Assembly (NCBI RefSeq): GCF_034344865.1
Contig: NZ_CP133774.1
Coordinates: 7,206,763-7,270,762, forward strand
From: Pseudomonas sp. 10S4
GTDB lineage: Bacteria; Pseudomonadota; Gammaproteobacteria; Pseudomonadales; Pseudomonadaceae
DNA: 64,000 nt
Direction: 5' to 3'
Shown here: positions 55,592 through 64,000 of the stretch, in pieces
Numbering within the stretch: the first letter of the stretch is position 1
How the letters are laid out: the number at the start of each line of letters is the position of its first letter
Position numbers and translations under genes: made by a program
The notes under the pieces: model-generated
The model's input: only the letters and a program-made list of their open reading frames with translations
Databases searched by the model: none
Told to the model about the DNA's origin: nothing

Positions 55592-56134
55592 TTACCACAT
55601 CAGATCATCAGGAATCTGATAGGCCGCGTACGGATCGTCCTCGGCAGCGACTTCTTCTGTCTTGACGTTCAGCTGCACGATCCGCTGTGGATCACGCTCC
55701 TGGATCTTCAGGGCCGCCTCACGCGGGATCACTTCGTAACCGCCAGCATGGTGCACGATCGCCAGGAAACCATTGCTGAGCTGGTTGCGCATCAGCGTGT
55801 TGACCGAGAGGCGCTTGACCTTCTTGTCGTCCACGAAGTTGTAGTAGTCCTCGGTGGTCAACTTCGGCAGGCGCGAGACTTCGATCAATTGCTTGACCTG
55901 GGCCGCACGAGCCTTCGCCTCAGCCTTTTCTTGCTGCTGACGGTTGAGCTCCTGGTCACGCTTGACCTTCTCGGCCAAGGCTTCCTGAGCCAGGCGCTGC
56001 TGGGTGTCATCCTGTTCGATCTGGCCTTTGTGAACCAGACGTTGCTGCTTCTGCTTGTCTTTGCCGACCTGTTTGGCCTGCTTTTGGTTGACCAGCCCTG
56101 CTTTGAGCAACTGGTCGCGAAGGGAAATGCTCAT
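55592..56134 (-). CDS. DUF2058 family protein (YaiL-like)
   Basis: 180 residues. LRDQLLKAGLVNQKQAKQV at the N terminus, then a very basic, Gln/Lys/Glu-rich coiled-coil middle, then a compact C-terminal domain (SRLPKLTTEDYYNFVDDKKVKRL). The family is described as nucleoprotein or polynucleotide-associated; the precise role is unknown. Cytoplasmic. Start ATG 56134. Confidence 0.9.
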   Translation of the reverse strand: MSISLRDQLLKAGLVNQKQAKQVGKDKQKQQRLVHKGQIEQDDTQQRLAQEALAEKVKRDQELNRQQQEKAEAKARAAQVKQLIEVSRLPKLTTEDYYNFVDDKKVKRLSVNTLMRNQLSNGFLAIVHHAGGYEVIPREAALKIQERDPQRIVQLNVKTEEVAAEDDPYAAYQIPDDLMW

Positions 56135-56162
56135 GGTGCTTATTTCTCACTTAGGCAACTGC

Positions 56163-56996
56163 TCAACCGCAGCTGGGCAAATTCTTTTCCTGACGTTTGG
56201 CTTCGCCCCACAAGGCGTCCAACTCTTCGAGGGTGCAATCTTCTATGGGACGGTGGGTGTCGCGCAATGCCTGTTCGATAAAACGGAAGCGTCTTTCGAA
56301 TTTGCTATTCGCGCCGCGCAAGGCGGTTTCCGGATCGACCTTGAGATGCCGCGCCAGATTGACCACGGAAAACAGCAGATCACCGACTTCGTCGGCAATC
56401 GCCGCCGAGTCATTGTCGGCCATGGCTTCGAGCACTTCATCGAGTTCTTCGCGGACCTTATCGAGCACCGGTAACGCATCGGGCCAGTCGAAACCGACCT
56501 GCCCTGCCCGCTTCTGCAACTTCGCCGAGCGGGACAGTGCTGGTAGCGCAGCAGGCACATCATCGAGCAAGGACAGTTGCTGCGGCGCGGCTGACTTCTC
56601 GGCCCGTTCTTCAGCCTTGATCTCTTCCCAGCGCTGCTTGACCTGTTCTTCATTCAGACGCGGGACGTCCAGCGGTGCGTACAGATCACCGGTAGGGAAT
56701 ACGTGAGGATGACGACGAATCAGTTTGCGGGTGATGCTGTCGATGACGCCGGCAAATTCGAAGCGCCCTTCTTCCCGGGCCAGTTGGCTGTAATAAACCA
56801 CCTGGAACAGCAAATCGCCTAACTCACCCTGCAAGTGATCGAAGTCACCACGCTCGATGGCGTCGGCGACTTCGTAAGCTTCTTCCAGGGTGTGCGGGAC
56901 GATGGTGGCGTAGGTTTGCTTGATGTCCCACGGGCAGCCGAACTGCGGGTCGCGCAGGCGGTTCATCAGGTGCAATAAATCTTCGAGTGAATACAT
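56163..56996 (-). CDS. mazG: Nucleoside triphosphate pyrophosphohydrolase MazG
   Basis: About 277 residues with two MazG repeats. The first carries CPWDIKQTYATIVPHTLEEAYEV and the EExxE/D metal motif, and GELGDLLFQVV; the second carries DWPDALPVLDKVREELDEVLEA and DEVGDLLFSVV. It hydrolyses NTPs, including aberrant ones, and can lower ppGpp. ATG 56996 is preferred to TTG 56999. Gene order mazG after relA on the same strand is the conserved stress-response context. Confidence 0.95.
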   Translation of the reverse strand: MYSLEDLLHLMNRLRDPQFGCPWDIKQTYATIVPHTLEEAYEVADAIERGDFDHLQGELGDLLFQVVYYSQLAREEGRFEFAGVIDSITRKLIRRHPHVFPTGDLYAPLDVPRLNEEQVKQRWEEIKAEERAEKSAAPQQLSLLDDVPAALPALSRSAKLQKRAGQVGFDWPDALPVLDKVREELDEVLEAMADNDSAAIADEVGDLLFSVVNLARHLKVDPETALRGANSKFERRFRFIEQALRDTHRPIEDCTLEELDALWGEAKRQEKNLPSCG

Positions 56997-57020
56997 CAAT
57001 CAATCTCTACACAAAACCAA

Positions 57021-57110
57021 TGTGGGAGCGAGCTTGCTCGCGATTGCGGTGTGTCAGGCAACGGTGATGTCGACTGACACGCCCTCATCGCGAGCAAGCT
57101 CGCTCCCACA
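57021..57110. repeat. REP doublet (REPIN)
   Basis: TGTGGGAGCGAGCTTGCTCG ... CGAGCAAGCTCGCTCCCACA, between relA stop and mazG start. Confidence 0.93.
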
Positions 57111-57120
57111 GGGATAATCA

Positions 57121-59364
57121 TCACGGCGTGCGGTTACGCCGGGTTTCGATGATGTTCGGCAATTGGGAAATTCGTCCCAGCAACCGGCCCAATGCATCCA
57201 GCCCTGGAATCTCGATGGTCAGGGACATCAACGCAGTGTTGTCCTCTTTGTTCGAGCGGGTGTTGACCGCCAGCACGTTGATCCGCTCGTTGAGCAGCAC
57301 CTGGGACACGTCACGCAGCAGACCGGAACGGTCGTAGGCGCGGATGATGATGTCCACCGGGTAGGTGAGCACCGGCACCGGGCCCCAACTGACCTGAATG
57401 ATCCGCTCCGGCTCGCGCCCGCCCAGTTGCAGCACCGAGGCGCAGTCCTGACGGTGAATGCTCACGCCGCGGCCCTGGGTGATGTAACCGACGATTGCAT
57501 CGCCCGGCAACGGCTGGCAGCAGCCGGCCATTTGGGTCATCAGGTTGCCGACGCCCTGGATCTGAATGTCGCCGCGCTTGCCAGGCTTGTAGCCGGTGGC
57601 TTTGCGTGGAATCAATTCCAGCTGTTCGTTGCCGCGTTCCGGCTCGACCAGTTGCTGCGCCAGATTGACCAGTTGCGCCAGACGCAAATCGCCGGCACCG
57701 AGGGCGGCGAACATGTCCTCGGCAGTCTTCATGTTGGCCTTTTCGGCCAACTTGTCGAAATCCACCGCTGGCAAACCCAGGCGCGTGAGTTCGCGCTCGA
57801 GCAAGGTCTTGCCGGCCGCGACGTTCTGATCGCGAGCCTGCAATTTGAACCAATGAACGATCTTCGCACGCGCCCGCGAGGTGGTGACGTAACCCAGGTT
57901 CGAGTTCAGCCAGTCACGGCTCGGGGTACCGTGTTTGCTGGTGATGATCTCGACCTGCTCACCGGTTTGCAGGCTGTAGTTGAGCGGTACGATGCGCCCG
58001 TTGATCTTCGCGCCACGGCAGTTGTGACCGATTTCGGTGTGTACGCGGTAAGCGAAGTCCAGCGGCGTCGAGCCTTTCGGCAAGTCGATAGCGTGACCGT
58101 CCGGGGTGAAGATGTAGACCCGGTCCGGCTCGATATCGACCCGCAGCTGTTCCGCCAGGCCACCAATGTCGCCGAGCTCTTCGTGCCACTCGAGGACCTG
58201 ACGCAGCCAGGAGATTTTCTCTTCGTACTGGTTGGAGCCGGCTTTGACGTCGGTGCCCTTGTAGCGCCAGTGCGCGCAAACCCCCAACTCGGCTTCTTCG
58301 TGCATGGCGTGCGTTCGGATCTGCACTTCCAGCACCTTGCCTTCCGGACCGATTACCGCGGTGTGCAGCGAGCGGTAGCCGTTCTCTTTCGGGTTGGCGA
58401 TGTAGTCGTCGAACTCTTTCGGGATGTGCCGCCACAAGGTGTGGACGATGCCGAGCGCGGTGTAGCAGTCGCGCATTTCCGGCACCAGCACGCGCACGGC
58501 GCGCACGTCGTAGATCTGGCTGAACTCCAGACCCTTGCGCTGCATTTTGCGCCAGATAGAATAGATGTGTTTGGCCCGGCCGCTGATGTCGGCATCGACG
58601 CCGGTGGCGGTCAGCTCATTCTTCAACTGACTCATCACGTCGGCGATGAAGCGCTCGCGATCCAGTCGCCGCTCATGCAGCAACTTGGCGATCTGCTTGT
58701 ACTGGTCAGGCTCAAGGTAACGGAAGGACAAGTCCTCCAGCTCCCACTTGATATGACCGATACCGAGGCGGTGGGCGAGCGGCGCGTAGATGTCGAAGAC
58801 TTCACGGGCGACGCGGTTGCGCTTTTCGTCGTCGGCGGTTTTCACCGCTCGGATCGCGCAGGTGCGTTCGGCCAGTTTGATCAGCGCGACGCGAACGTCG
58901 TCGACCATGGCCACGAGCATCTTGCGCAGGTTTTCCACCTGGCCCTGAGTGCCCAGCACCAAGGATTGACGGGGGCTCAGGCTCGCGCTGATCGCCGCCA
59001 TGCGCAACACGCCGTCGATGAGTTTGGTGACGACAGGGCCAAAGCGCTGGCTAACCGCCGGCAACTGGATCTGGCCTTCGCGCACGCCGCGATACAGGAT
59101 CGCGGCCACCAACGAATCCTGATCGAGCTTGAGGTCAGCGAGAATTTCGGCGATCTCAAGGCCCGTGCGAAAACTCGAGGTCCCTTCGGACCAGAGGTTT
59201 TTCGCCGCATTGGCTTGCTGTTCAGACGCACGAGCGAACTCGCACGCTTCTTTCAAGGCTTCGCGATCCAGTGCCTGATCGACAGTGACCGCGTGATCGA
59301 GCCAAGCCTCGAGATTGATACTGCCGTCGGTGTTGATCGGCTGGTGTGCTCTCACCTGTACCAT
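57121..59364 (-). CDS. relA: GTP pyrophosphokinase RelA
   Basis: 747 residues. A degenerate HD region (LVAAILYRGVREG replaces the HD and ED residues found in SpoT, so no hydrolase activity is expected). The synthetase domain follows, with GRAKHIYSIWRKM, YDVRAVRVLV and NPKENGYRSLHTAV. Then TGS (IFTPDGHAIDLPKGSTPLDFAY), helical, zinc-finger-like (CCQPLPGD) and ACT domains. It makes (p)ppGpp on ribosomes stalled with uncharged tRNA. Start ATG 59364. Confidence 0.97.
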   Translation of the reverse strand: MVQVRAHQPINTDGSINLEAWLDHAVTVDQALDREALKEACEFARASEQQANAAKNLWSEGTSSFRTGLEIAEILADLKLDQDSLVAAILYRGVREGQIQLPAVSQRFGPVVTKLIDGVLRMAAISASLSPRQSLVLGTQGQVENLRKMLVAMVDDVRVALIKLAERTCAIRAVKTADDEKRNRVAREVFDIYAPLAHRLGIGHIKWELEDLSFRYLEPDQYKQIAKLLHERRLDRERFIADVMSQLKNELTATGVDADISGRAKHIYSIWRKMQRKGLEFSQIYDVRAVRVLVPEMRDCYTALGIVHTLWRHIPKEFDDYIANPKENGYRSLHTAVIGPEGKVLEVQIRTHAMHEEAELGVCAHWRYKGTDVKAGSNQYEEKISWLRQVLEWHEELGDIGGLAEQLRVDIEPDRVYIFTPDGHAIDLPKGSTPLDFAYRVHTEIGHNCRGAKINGRIVPLNYSLQTGEQVEIITSKHGTPSRDWLNSNLGYVTTSRARAKIVHWFKLQARDQNVAAGKTLLERELTRLGLPAVDFDKLAEKANMKTAEDMFAALGAGDLRLAQLVNLAQQLVEPERGNEQLELIPRKATGYKPGKRGDIQIQGVGNLMTQMAGCCQPLPGDAIVGYITQGRGVSIHRQDCASVLQLGGREPERIIQVSWGPVPVLTYPVDIIIRAYDRSGLLRDVSQVLLNERINVLAVNTRSNKEDNTALMSLTIEIPGLDALGRLLGRISQLPNIIETRRNRTP

Positions 59365-59486
59365 CTTGCTTTACCTTCCCTACGACGCAGATTCAATGCG
59401 TCAAATCGCTGACCTTCATTGCCCGTGAGCCCGCGCCGGGCTGGAGCGCGGCTGCACAGGCGGCCAGTCGGACCAGACGAGCCATC

Positions 59487-60839
59487 CTAGCTCGCTTCAA
59501 ATAACGCCATGGCCTCGACATGTGCCGTTTGAGGAAACATATCGAGAATCCCGGCACGTTTTAACCGGTAGCCCTGCTTGATCAATTCGACCGTATCGCG
59601 CGCCAGAGTTGCAGGGTTGCACGACACATACACCAACCGTTCGGCGCCCAGGGACTTGAGCTTGCGCACCACCTCAAAAGCACCATCACGTGGTGGGTCC
59701 AAGAGTACCGCACAAAAGCCTTCGCGCGCCCATTCGGCATCAGTCAAAGGCTGGGATAAATCGGCCTGAAAAAACTTCGCGTTATGCAGATTGTTGCTAG
59801 CGGCGTTCGCGGCAGCGCGCTCGACCATCGCTTGCACACCTTCCACCGCCACCACTTCGCGAACGGTTTTGGCCAGCGGCAAGGCAAAATTGCCTAGACC
59901 ACAGAACAGATCGAGGACACGCTGATCCGCTTGCGGTTTGAGCCAGTCCAGCGCCTGGGCGACCATCGCTTCGTTGACCCCGGCGTTGACCTGGATGAAA
60001 TCCCCCGGCCGATACGCCAGGCTCAAGTCCCACTGTTCCAGGCGATAACCCAGCTGTTGAGTGACATCGACCGGTTGCGGCTCGCCATCGCCATGCAGCC
60101 ACAACTGGGCTTCATGGAACGCACAAAAATCCTTGAGGATCGTCATGTCGGCGTCGGACAACGGCGCCATGTGCCGCAGCAATACCGCCAACGACGAACC
60201 ACTGAACAATTCCACATGCCCCAGCGCCTGAGGTTTGCTCAAGCGGCGGAGCATCTCCGGCAAGCGGGTCATGATCGGTTGCAAGGGCTGTACCAGCACC
60301 GTGCATTCGGTGATCGCAACGATGTCCTGACTGCCCGCAGCGCGAAAACCGACTTCGAGTTTTTTCGCCTTCATGTCCCAGCGCACCGCCACACGGGCGC
60401 GACGCCGGTAACCGAATTCCGGACCGCTCAACGGCGCGGCCCACTCTTCGGGTTCGACCCCGGCCACCTTGGACAACTGCTCGGCGAGCATGCGCTGTTT
60501 CAGGGCGAGTTGTTCGTTGTGGGGCAAGTGCTGCACGCTGCAACCGCCACAGCGACCAGCGTGCGGGCACGGTGCCGGGCGACGCAGTTCGCTGGCCTGG
60601 AACACCCGTTCGGTGCGTGCCTCGACCACTTTACCGTGGGCACCCAAGACTCGCGCCTCGACTTCCTCACCGGCCAATGCGCCGATGACGAACCAGGTGC
60701 GACCTTCAAAAAACGCGATACCGCGACCGTCGTTAGCCAGGCGCTCGATGTTCAAGCGCTGCTTTTTGCCGGTCGGAATTTGCGGGGCCTTGCTGCCGCC
60801 CGTGGGCTGGAAGCGCAGGCCTCTCTCTTGCTTGGCCAT
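59487..60839 (-). CDS. rlmD: 23S rRNA (uracil-1939-C5)-methyltransferase
   Basis: 450 residues. N-terminal TRAM domain ([23 protein letters not shown]), the 4Fe-4S Cys set ([10 protein letters not shown]), SAM-binding [22 protein letters not shown] and the catalytic [10 protein letters not shown]. Methylates U1939 of 23S rRNA. Its start overlaps the cysM stop (TGATG). Confidence 0.96.
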   Translation of the reverse strand: MAKQERGLRFQPTGGSKAPQIPTGKKQRLNIERLANDGRGIAFFEGRTWFVIGALAGEEVEARVLGAHGKVVEARTERVFQASELRRPAPCPHAGRCGGCSVQHLPHNEQLALKQRMLAEQLSKVAGVEPEEWAAPLSGPEFGYRRRARVAVRWDMKAKKLEVGFRAAGSQDIVAITECTVLVQPLQPIMTRLPEMLRRLSKPQALGHVELFSGSSLAVLLRHMAPLSDADMTILKDFCAFHEAQLWLHGDGEPQPVDVTQQLGYRLEQWDLSLAYRPGDFIQVNAGVNEAMVAQALDWLKPQADQRVLDLFCGLGNFALPLAKTVREVVAVEGVQAMVERAAANAASNNLHNAKFFQADLSQPLTDAEWAREGFCAVLLDPPRDGAFEVVRKLKSLGAERLVYVSCNPATLARDTVELIKQGYRLKRAGILDMFPQTAHVEAMALFEAS

Positions 60840-61741
60840 CAGTTAGGCGCGTCGAAAATGCCGGTCGACAAGTAACGGTCGCCACGGTCGCAGATGATCG
60901 CGACGATCACCGCGTTTTCAACTTCCTGGGACAGACGCAGCATCGCTGCCACCGCACCGCCCGAGGACACACCACAAAAAATGCCTTCTTCGCGTGCCAG
61001 ACGACGGGTCACGTCTTCGGCTTCGCTTTGCGCCATGTCGACGATGCGGTCGACACGATCAGCTTGATAAATCTTCGGCAGGTATTCCTGCGGCCAGCGA
61101 CGGATGCCCGGAATCGCCGAGCCTTCCATCGGTTGCAGACCGACGATCTGCACGTTGTCGTTCTGCTCTTTCAAGTAGCGCGACACGCCCATGATGGTCC
61201 CGGTGGTGCCCATCGAACTGACGAAATGAGTGATGGTGCCCTCGGTCTGGCGCCAGATTTCCGGGCCGGTGGTGGTGTAGTGCGCCTCGGGATTATCCCC
61301 GTTGGCGAACTGGTCCAGCACCTTGCCACGGCCTTCGGCTTCCATTCGCTGAGCGAGGTCGCGAGCGCCTTCCATGCCTTCTTCCTGGGTGACCAGAATC
61401 AGCTCGGCGCCATAGGCGGTCATCGCAGCTTTGCGTTCGGCGCTGGAGTTGTCCGGCATGATCAGGATCATCTTGTAACCCTTGATCGCGGCGGCCATGG
61501 CCAGCGCAATCCCGGTGTTACCCGAGGTCGCTTCGATCAGCGTATCGCCGACGTGGATCTGCCCACGCAACTCGGCGCGAGTGATCATCGACAACGCCGG
61601 CCGGTCCTTGACCGAACCCGCCGGGTTATTCCCTTCGAGCTTGAGCAAAAGGGTGTTGCTGGTGGCGCCAGGCAGGCGCTGCAAACGAACCAGCGGAGTG
61701 TTGCCGACGCAATCGGCAATGGTTGGGTACTGCAAGGTCAT
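60839..61741 (-). CDS. cysM: Cysteine synthase B
   Basis: 300 residues. [12 protein letters not shown] carries the PLP Lys; [12 protein letters not shown] is the PLP phosphate and substrate loop; GTTGTIMG follows. It uses O-acetylserine (and thiosulfate, in the CysM class) to make cysteine. ATG 61741 ([18 protein letters not shown]) is chosen; the upstream extension to 61807 has no homology. In many pseudomonads gacS lies beyond the cysM start; here the sequence instead becomes AT-rich and unrelated. Confidence 0.95.
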   Translation of the reverse strand: MTLQYPTIADCVGNTPLVRLQRLPGATSNTLLLKLEGNNPAGSVKDRPALSMITRAELRGQIHVGDTLIEATSGNTGIALAMAAAIKGYKMILIMPDNSSAERKAAMTAYGAELILVTQEEGMEGARDLAQRMEAEGRGKVLDQFANGDNPEAHYTTTGPEIWRQTEGTITHFVSSMGTTGTIMGVSRYLKEQNDNVQIVGLQPMEGSAIPGIRRWPQEYLPKIYQADRVDRIVDMAQSEAEDVTRRLAREEGIFCGVSSGGAVAAMLRLSQEVENAVIVAIICDRGDRYLSTGIFDAPN

Positions 61742-62085
61742 GGCGTATTCGCAATCCAGACTGCGGGGGCGCCTATCATACCGGCAAACGTTGGCAGGCC
61801 ATATCACGCAAAGTGCGGTGCTTATGGCTTATGGGAATAAGCGCGGGGTTTGCAGCGAAAGAAATCCTACACAAATGGGTAATAGCTCCGTAGGAACAAG
61901 GATTGCCCACGATGATTCTGCAATACACAACGATGTTTCCGGACAATCGCCTAGGATATTTCCCGCAGGTTTTGGCGGCTTTCATGAACTAGTGAGTAAA
62001 AGATTTCATTGATAGTCTTTTGGTCGCATTCCGCGCTCCCTAGCGAAATGAAGCACATGCAAACATCCTGAAGGACTCTAAATCA
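61742..62085 (+). other. Intergenic region upstream of HlyD gene, no confident gene
   Basis: 344 bases. The first ~60 bases are the cysM leader. A 45-codon frame from an ATG near 61876 to a TGA at about 62012 (start GNSSVGTRIAHDDSAIH) lacks a Shine-Dalgarno sequence. The sequence CGCCTAGGATATTTCCCGC near 61950 resembles binding half-sites of LuxR/FixJ-type regulators, but this is weak. AAGGA lies 11 bases before the HlyD ATG. The GC content drops here. Confidence 0.4.
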
Positions 62086-63366
62086 ATGTCCGAAACCTTG
62101 ACTTTATTTCGCTCTGAAGTTGCTAACGCGAAGAACGAACAACACTTCGGTCGCGTGCTGATCCATCAACCCTGGGGATATGGTGTAGCCGCCATCTTGG
62201 CTAGTATGTTGATACTACTGTTGATGACCTATGCCTACTTCGGAACCTATACCCGTAAATCAACTGTTAATGGCTTGCTTATGCCAGAGCAGGGAATGTT
62301 GCGTTTAACGTCTGTGGGCACAGGATTACTAACAGAGGTTCTTGCTAAGGAGGGACAAGCCGTTGAGATCGGCCAAGCTTTATTCATAGTTTCTGGCGAA
62401 CGCTTCGGTACAACGGGCGGTGTACAAAATCTCATCTCAGAGCAACTTACTCAACGCATACAGATAACTGAGCGAAACCTCAACTTGGCGAACGAGCGTC
62501 GGAGAGGACAGCTACTCATGCTTGATGGTCGCCTCACTGCGATTACCGAAGAACTGAGTCAATTTCGAGAAGAAATACGACTGCTAAAACGGCGGGTAGC
62601 ACTGGCTGAAACACAACAGCAACGACAGCACGAACTGGCAGCAGTTGACTTCATTTCGGTTGCACAGCTTCAAAAAGGAGAAGGGGAATTTCTAGCGCTG
62701 CAGGGGCAACAGCAAAGTATTCAACGCGCTCGTGCGAGTCTCAATCGCGAACGCATGGAACTGGTGGCGCAAAGACAAGAGGTCGAATTGCGACATCGCG
62801 CTGAGACTGCAGAGATAGATAACAGTATTTCCCTGGTCAGGCAGGAGCAGGCGGAAAACGAAGTTCGCCGAAAACAGATAAGCGTGGCACCGTTTGCCGG
62901 TACCGTCACTGGTTTGAACGTGCAAAAAGGTCAACAAGTCGAGGCCGGCTCACTGCTGGCTAGCCTTATCCCTCAAGGAGAAAATCTTACTGCTCACTTA
63001 TATGTCGCTTCTCGTCAAGCGGGGTTTATAGAGAAAGGGCAGACCGTGTTAATCCGCTACGCCGCCTACCCTTATCAGAAATTCGGCATGGCCCGAGGAC
63101 GGATCTTAGAATTGACGAAGAGCCCCTACGCAGCTCAGGAGTTACCTACCCATATTGCAAGTGCTCTTTATAGCACCGCTCCGCCGTCTGAGCTTTTTTA
63201 TCGCGTAACCGTTGCACTCGATTCACAGAACATCGCCGTCTACGGTAATTCACACCCCCTGCAAGCAGGCATGCTATTGGAAGCCGATATTCTCCAGGAC
63301 GAACGTCGCCTTTATGAATGGGCTCTGGAACCGATTTACTCTCTCACAGGCAAACATCTCTATTAA
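62086..63366 (+). CDS. HlyD-family secretion adaptor (CvaA/RaxA-like)
   Basis: 426 residues. Cytoplasmic N terminus of 30 residues, one TM helix (about 32-52), the adaptor beta-barrel/lipoyl halves (GLLTEVLAKEGQAVEIGQALF and AGTVTGLNVQKGQQVEAGSLLASLIPQGE), a long coiled coil (about 120-270), and a C-terminal part (YRVTVALDSQ, GMLLEADILQDERRLYEWALEPIYSL) seen in bacteriocin-type adaptors. It would bridge an inner-membrane peptidase-ABC exporter to TolC. No ABC exporter is visible before the window ends. Codon use and base composition are AT-richer than the rest of the window, so acquisition is likely. Confidence 0.85.
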   Translation: MSETLTLFRSEVANAKNEQHFGRVLIHQPWGYGVAAILASMLILLLMTYAYFGTYTRKSTVNGLLMPEQGMLRLTSVGTGLLTEVLAKEGQAVEIGQALFIVSGERFGTTGGVQNLISEQLTQRIQITERNLNLANERRRGQLLMLDGRLTAITEELSQFREEIRLLKRRVALAETQQQRQHELAAVDFISVAQLQKGEGEFLALQGQQQSIQRARASLNRERMELVAQRQEVELRHRAETAEIDNSISLVRQEQAENEVRRKQISVAPFAGTVTGLNVQKGQQVEAGSLLASLIPQGENLTAHLYVASRQAGFIEKGQTVLIRYAAYPYQKFGMARGRILELTKSPYAAQELPTHIASALYSTAPPSELFYRVTVALDSQNIAVYGNSHPLQAGMLLEADILQDERRLYEWALEPIYSLTGKHLY

Positions 63367-63404
63367 ACAGCATTTAAACAGAAACAACAGGGAGCGGTAA
63401 ACAT

Positions 63405-63589
63405 ATGACAAAAAGGAGCAAGAAGTCCTAAAATCACTTCTCCAAGGACATACCAACAAACAAATCGCCATATTACTTGGAATAAGCAATTTCACAGTAC
63501 GCGATCACGTTTCTTCAATTCTACGTAAGAAAGGAGCCGGATCAAGGGCGGAGTTATTCGCAGCAGAAATAGGCCAAAGAAAGCCTTAA
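63405..63589 (+). CDS. Mini LuxR-type HTH protein (frameshifted)
   Basis: About 61 residues, almost nothing but a GerE/LuxR HTH: reading TKREQEVLKSLLQGHTNKQI then AILLGISNFTVRDHVSSILR and KKGAGSRAELFA. ATG 63405 has GGGAG upstream, but the frame shifts after four codons near 63415-63416 (AGGAG where AGGGAG would restore KREQEV). The body of the domain is open to TAA 63587. A probable homopolymer error. Stand-alone GerE proteins lack a receiver or sensor domain, so control would be by amount or by partner. Placed 38 bases after the HlyD stop. Confidence 0.7.
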
Positions 63590-63766
63590 CCCCTACATTT
63601 ATAGGATTAAAAAATCTCGCCAAGTGAATTACACTTCCAATCACACCCAAAACAATACAATCCGTTTTTATTGCCAATGATACAGCGCCCAGCAAATACC
63701 AATTATCGGCTACCACCTTGACAAGTAAAAGCGCAACCAATTCAACCCCATCCTTAAACCAAAGAT
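63492..63766 (-). CDS. Possible small membrane protein
   Basis: Open on the minus strand after a stop near 63767: a hydrophobic reading KDGVELVALLLVKVVADNWY, then LLGAVSLAIKTDCIVLGVIG and SVIHLARFFNPINVGVKAFF, with two or three helices and ending in a basic tail (about 90 residues). No ATG and no ribosome binding site are visible, and its last third overlaps the LuxR-type HTH gene on the other strand. It could be a real gene with a lost start (another base error), an immunity-type protein, or a chance frame in AT-rich DNA. Confidence 0.3.
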
Positions 63767-63788
63767 AAAAACAGAGGACTTAAGCCCA

Positions 63789-64000
63789 ATGGTCGACCAC
63801 AACCTTGGAGAATCGAGTGAAGGATGGAGCATAGTTGTATTGGTATTCGCTTTGTAGAAGGCACTGTATCGAACGCCCTAATCTCCGCCCTTCCAATAAC
63901 TCTTTATTTTATTTTCTTTTATTGGATATTCAGATTGTTACGCTTACGATGGGACCACCTAAAAGCTTATTCATTACTCTCCTTACTTCATATAATTCCC
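63789..64000 (+). CDS. Possible membrane protein, partial and frameshifted
   Basis: ATG 63789 with GAGGAC upstream opens MVDHNLGESSEGWSIVVLVF and stops at 63855. Restoring one base at about 63854 (TTGTAG to TTGGTAG) continues as ALVEGTVSNALISALPITLY, then FIFFYWIFRLLRLRWDHLKA, to the window edge: two membrane helices and a basic loop. Start, ribosome binding site and the seamless join support a real gene; the family is not recognised. Confidence 0.4.

Noticed and set aside
57163..59412. 749-codon open frame on the plus strand opposite relA
   Set aside because: It is a shadow of relA caused by high GC at third codon positions; no family motif and no ribosome binding site, while relA has full domain structure.
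61742..62085. gacS next to cysM
   Set aside because: No two-component kinase sequence is visible in this interval or beyond; the region instead leads to the secretion adaptor.

Overview
The window is GC-rich, densely coded gammaproteobacterial chromosome. Gene content, gene order and intergenic repeats point to Pseudomonas, most likely the P. fluorescens group. Supporting signs are an RNase E tail beside murB-ptp-kdsB-lpxK-exbD-exbB-comEC, the fabA-fabB pair beside an orphan hybrid kinase and gpsA, mazG-relA-rlmD-cysM, and at least seven near-identical ~90-bp REP doublets (ends TGTGGGAGCG...CGCTCCCACA). The species call is inference; no search was run.

Layout. 1-7.2 kb: end of rne, a LysR regulator and a DMT exporter, then a molybdenum hydroxylase module (MobA-like transferase, XdhC, Tat-exported large subunit, [2Fe-2S] subunit). 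7.25-14.1 kb: a tightly overlapping envelope operon ending in murB. 14.2-21.2 kb: DUF2062 protein, ABC-2 exporter, GST, transglutaminase-like protein, FadE and a small partner. 21.3-24.6 kb: a LysR regulator divergent from AlaX-type editing protein / Fe(II)-2OG oxygenase / LysE exporter, the most intriguing module here. 24.7-28.3 kb: secreted M20 peptidase, duplicated tRNA-Glu/tRNA-Gly pairs, a membrane-anchored unknown. 28.3-38.9 kb: repeat-rich spacer, chemoreceptor, MocR regulator, SDR, CurA-like reductase, pyrF, a two-component system, an EF-hand protein. 38.9-47.8 kb: AI-2E exporter, DUF4892, GST, two hydrolases, thioesterase, acyl-CoA synthetase with a striking operator-like palindrome, sixA, DUF4389, gpsA. 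47.9-55.6 kb: a coupled TonB receptor / periplasmic binding protein / hybrid kinase unit, then fabA-fabB. 55.6-61.7 kb: DUF2058, mazG, relA, rlmD, cysM. 61.8-64 kb: visibly AT-richer DNA with a CvaA/RaxA-like HlyD adaptor, a tiny LuxR-type HTH protein and membrane proteins, probably the edge of an acquired island.

Sequence quality. At least eight otherwise intact genes are broken by one-base frameshifts. Seven are apparent single-base losses, mostly in short homopolymers, and one is an apparent gain. They are far more likely uncorrected sequencing errors than decay. I annotated each as one gene with its break point stated.

How genes work together. The window mixes housekeeping (RNA decay, LPS and peptidoglycan precursors, unsaturated fatty acid synthesis, stringent response, pyrimidine and cysteine synthesis) with lineage-specific sensing and export cassettes. 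Fatty-acid functions recur (FadE, acyl-CoA synthetase, thioesterase, GpsA, FabA/B). Two operator-like sites lie in front of lipid genes.
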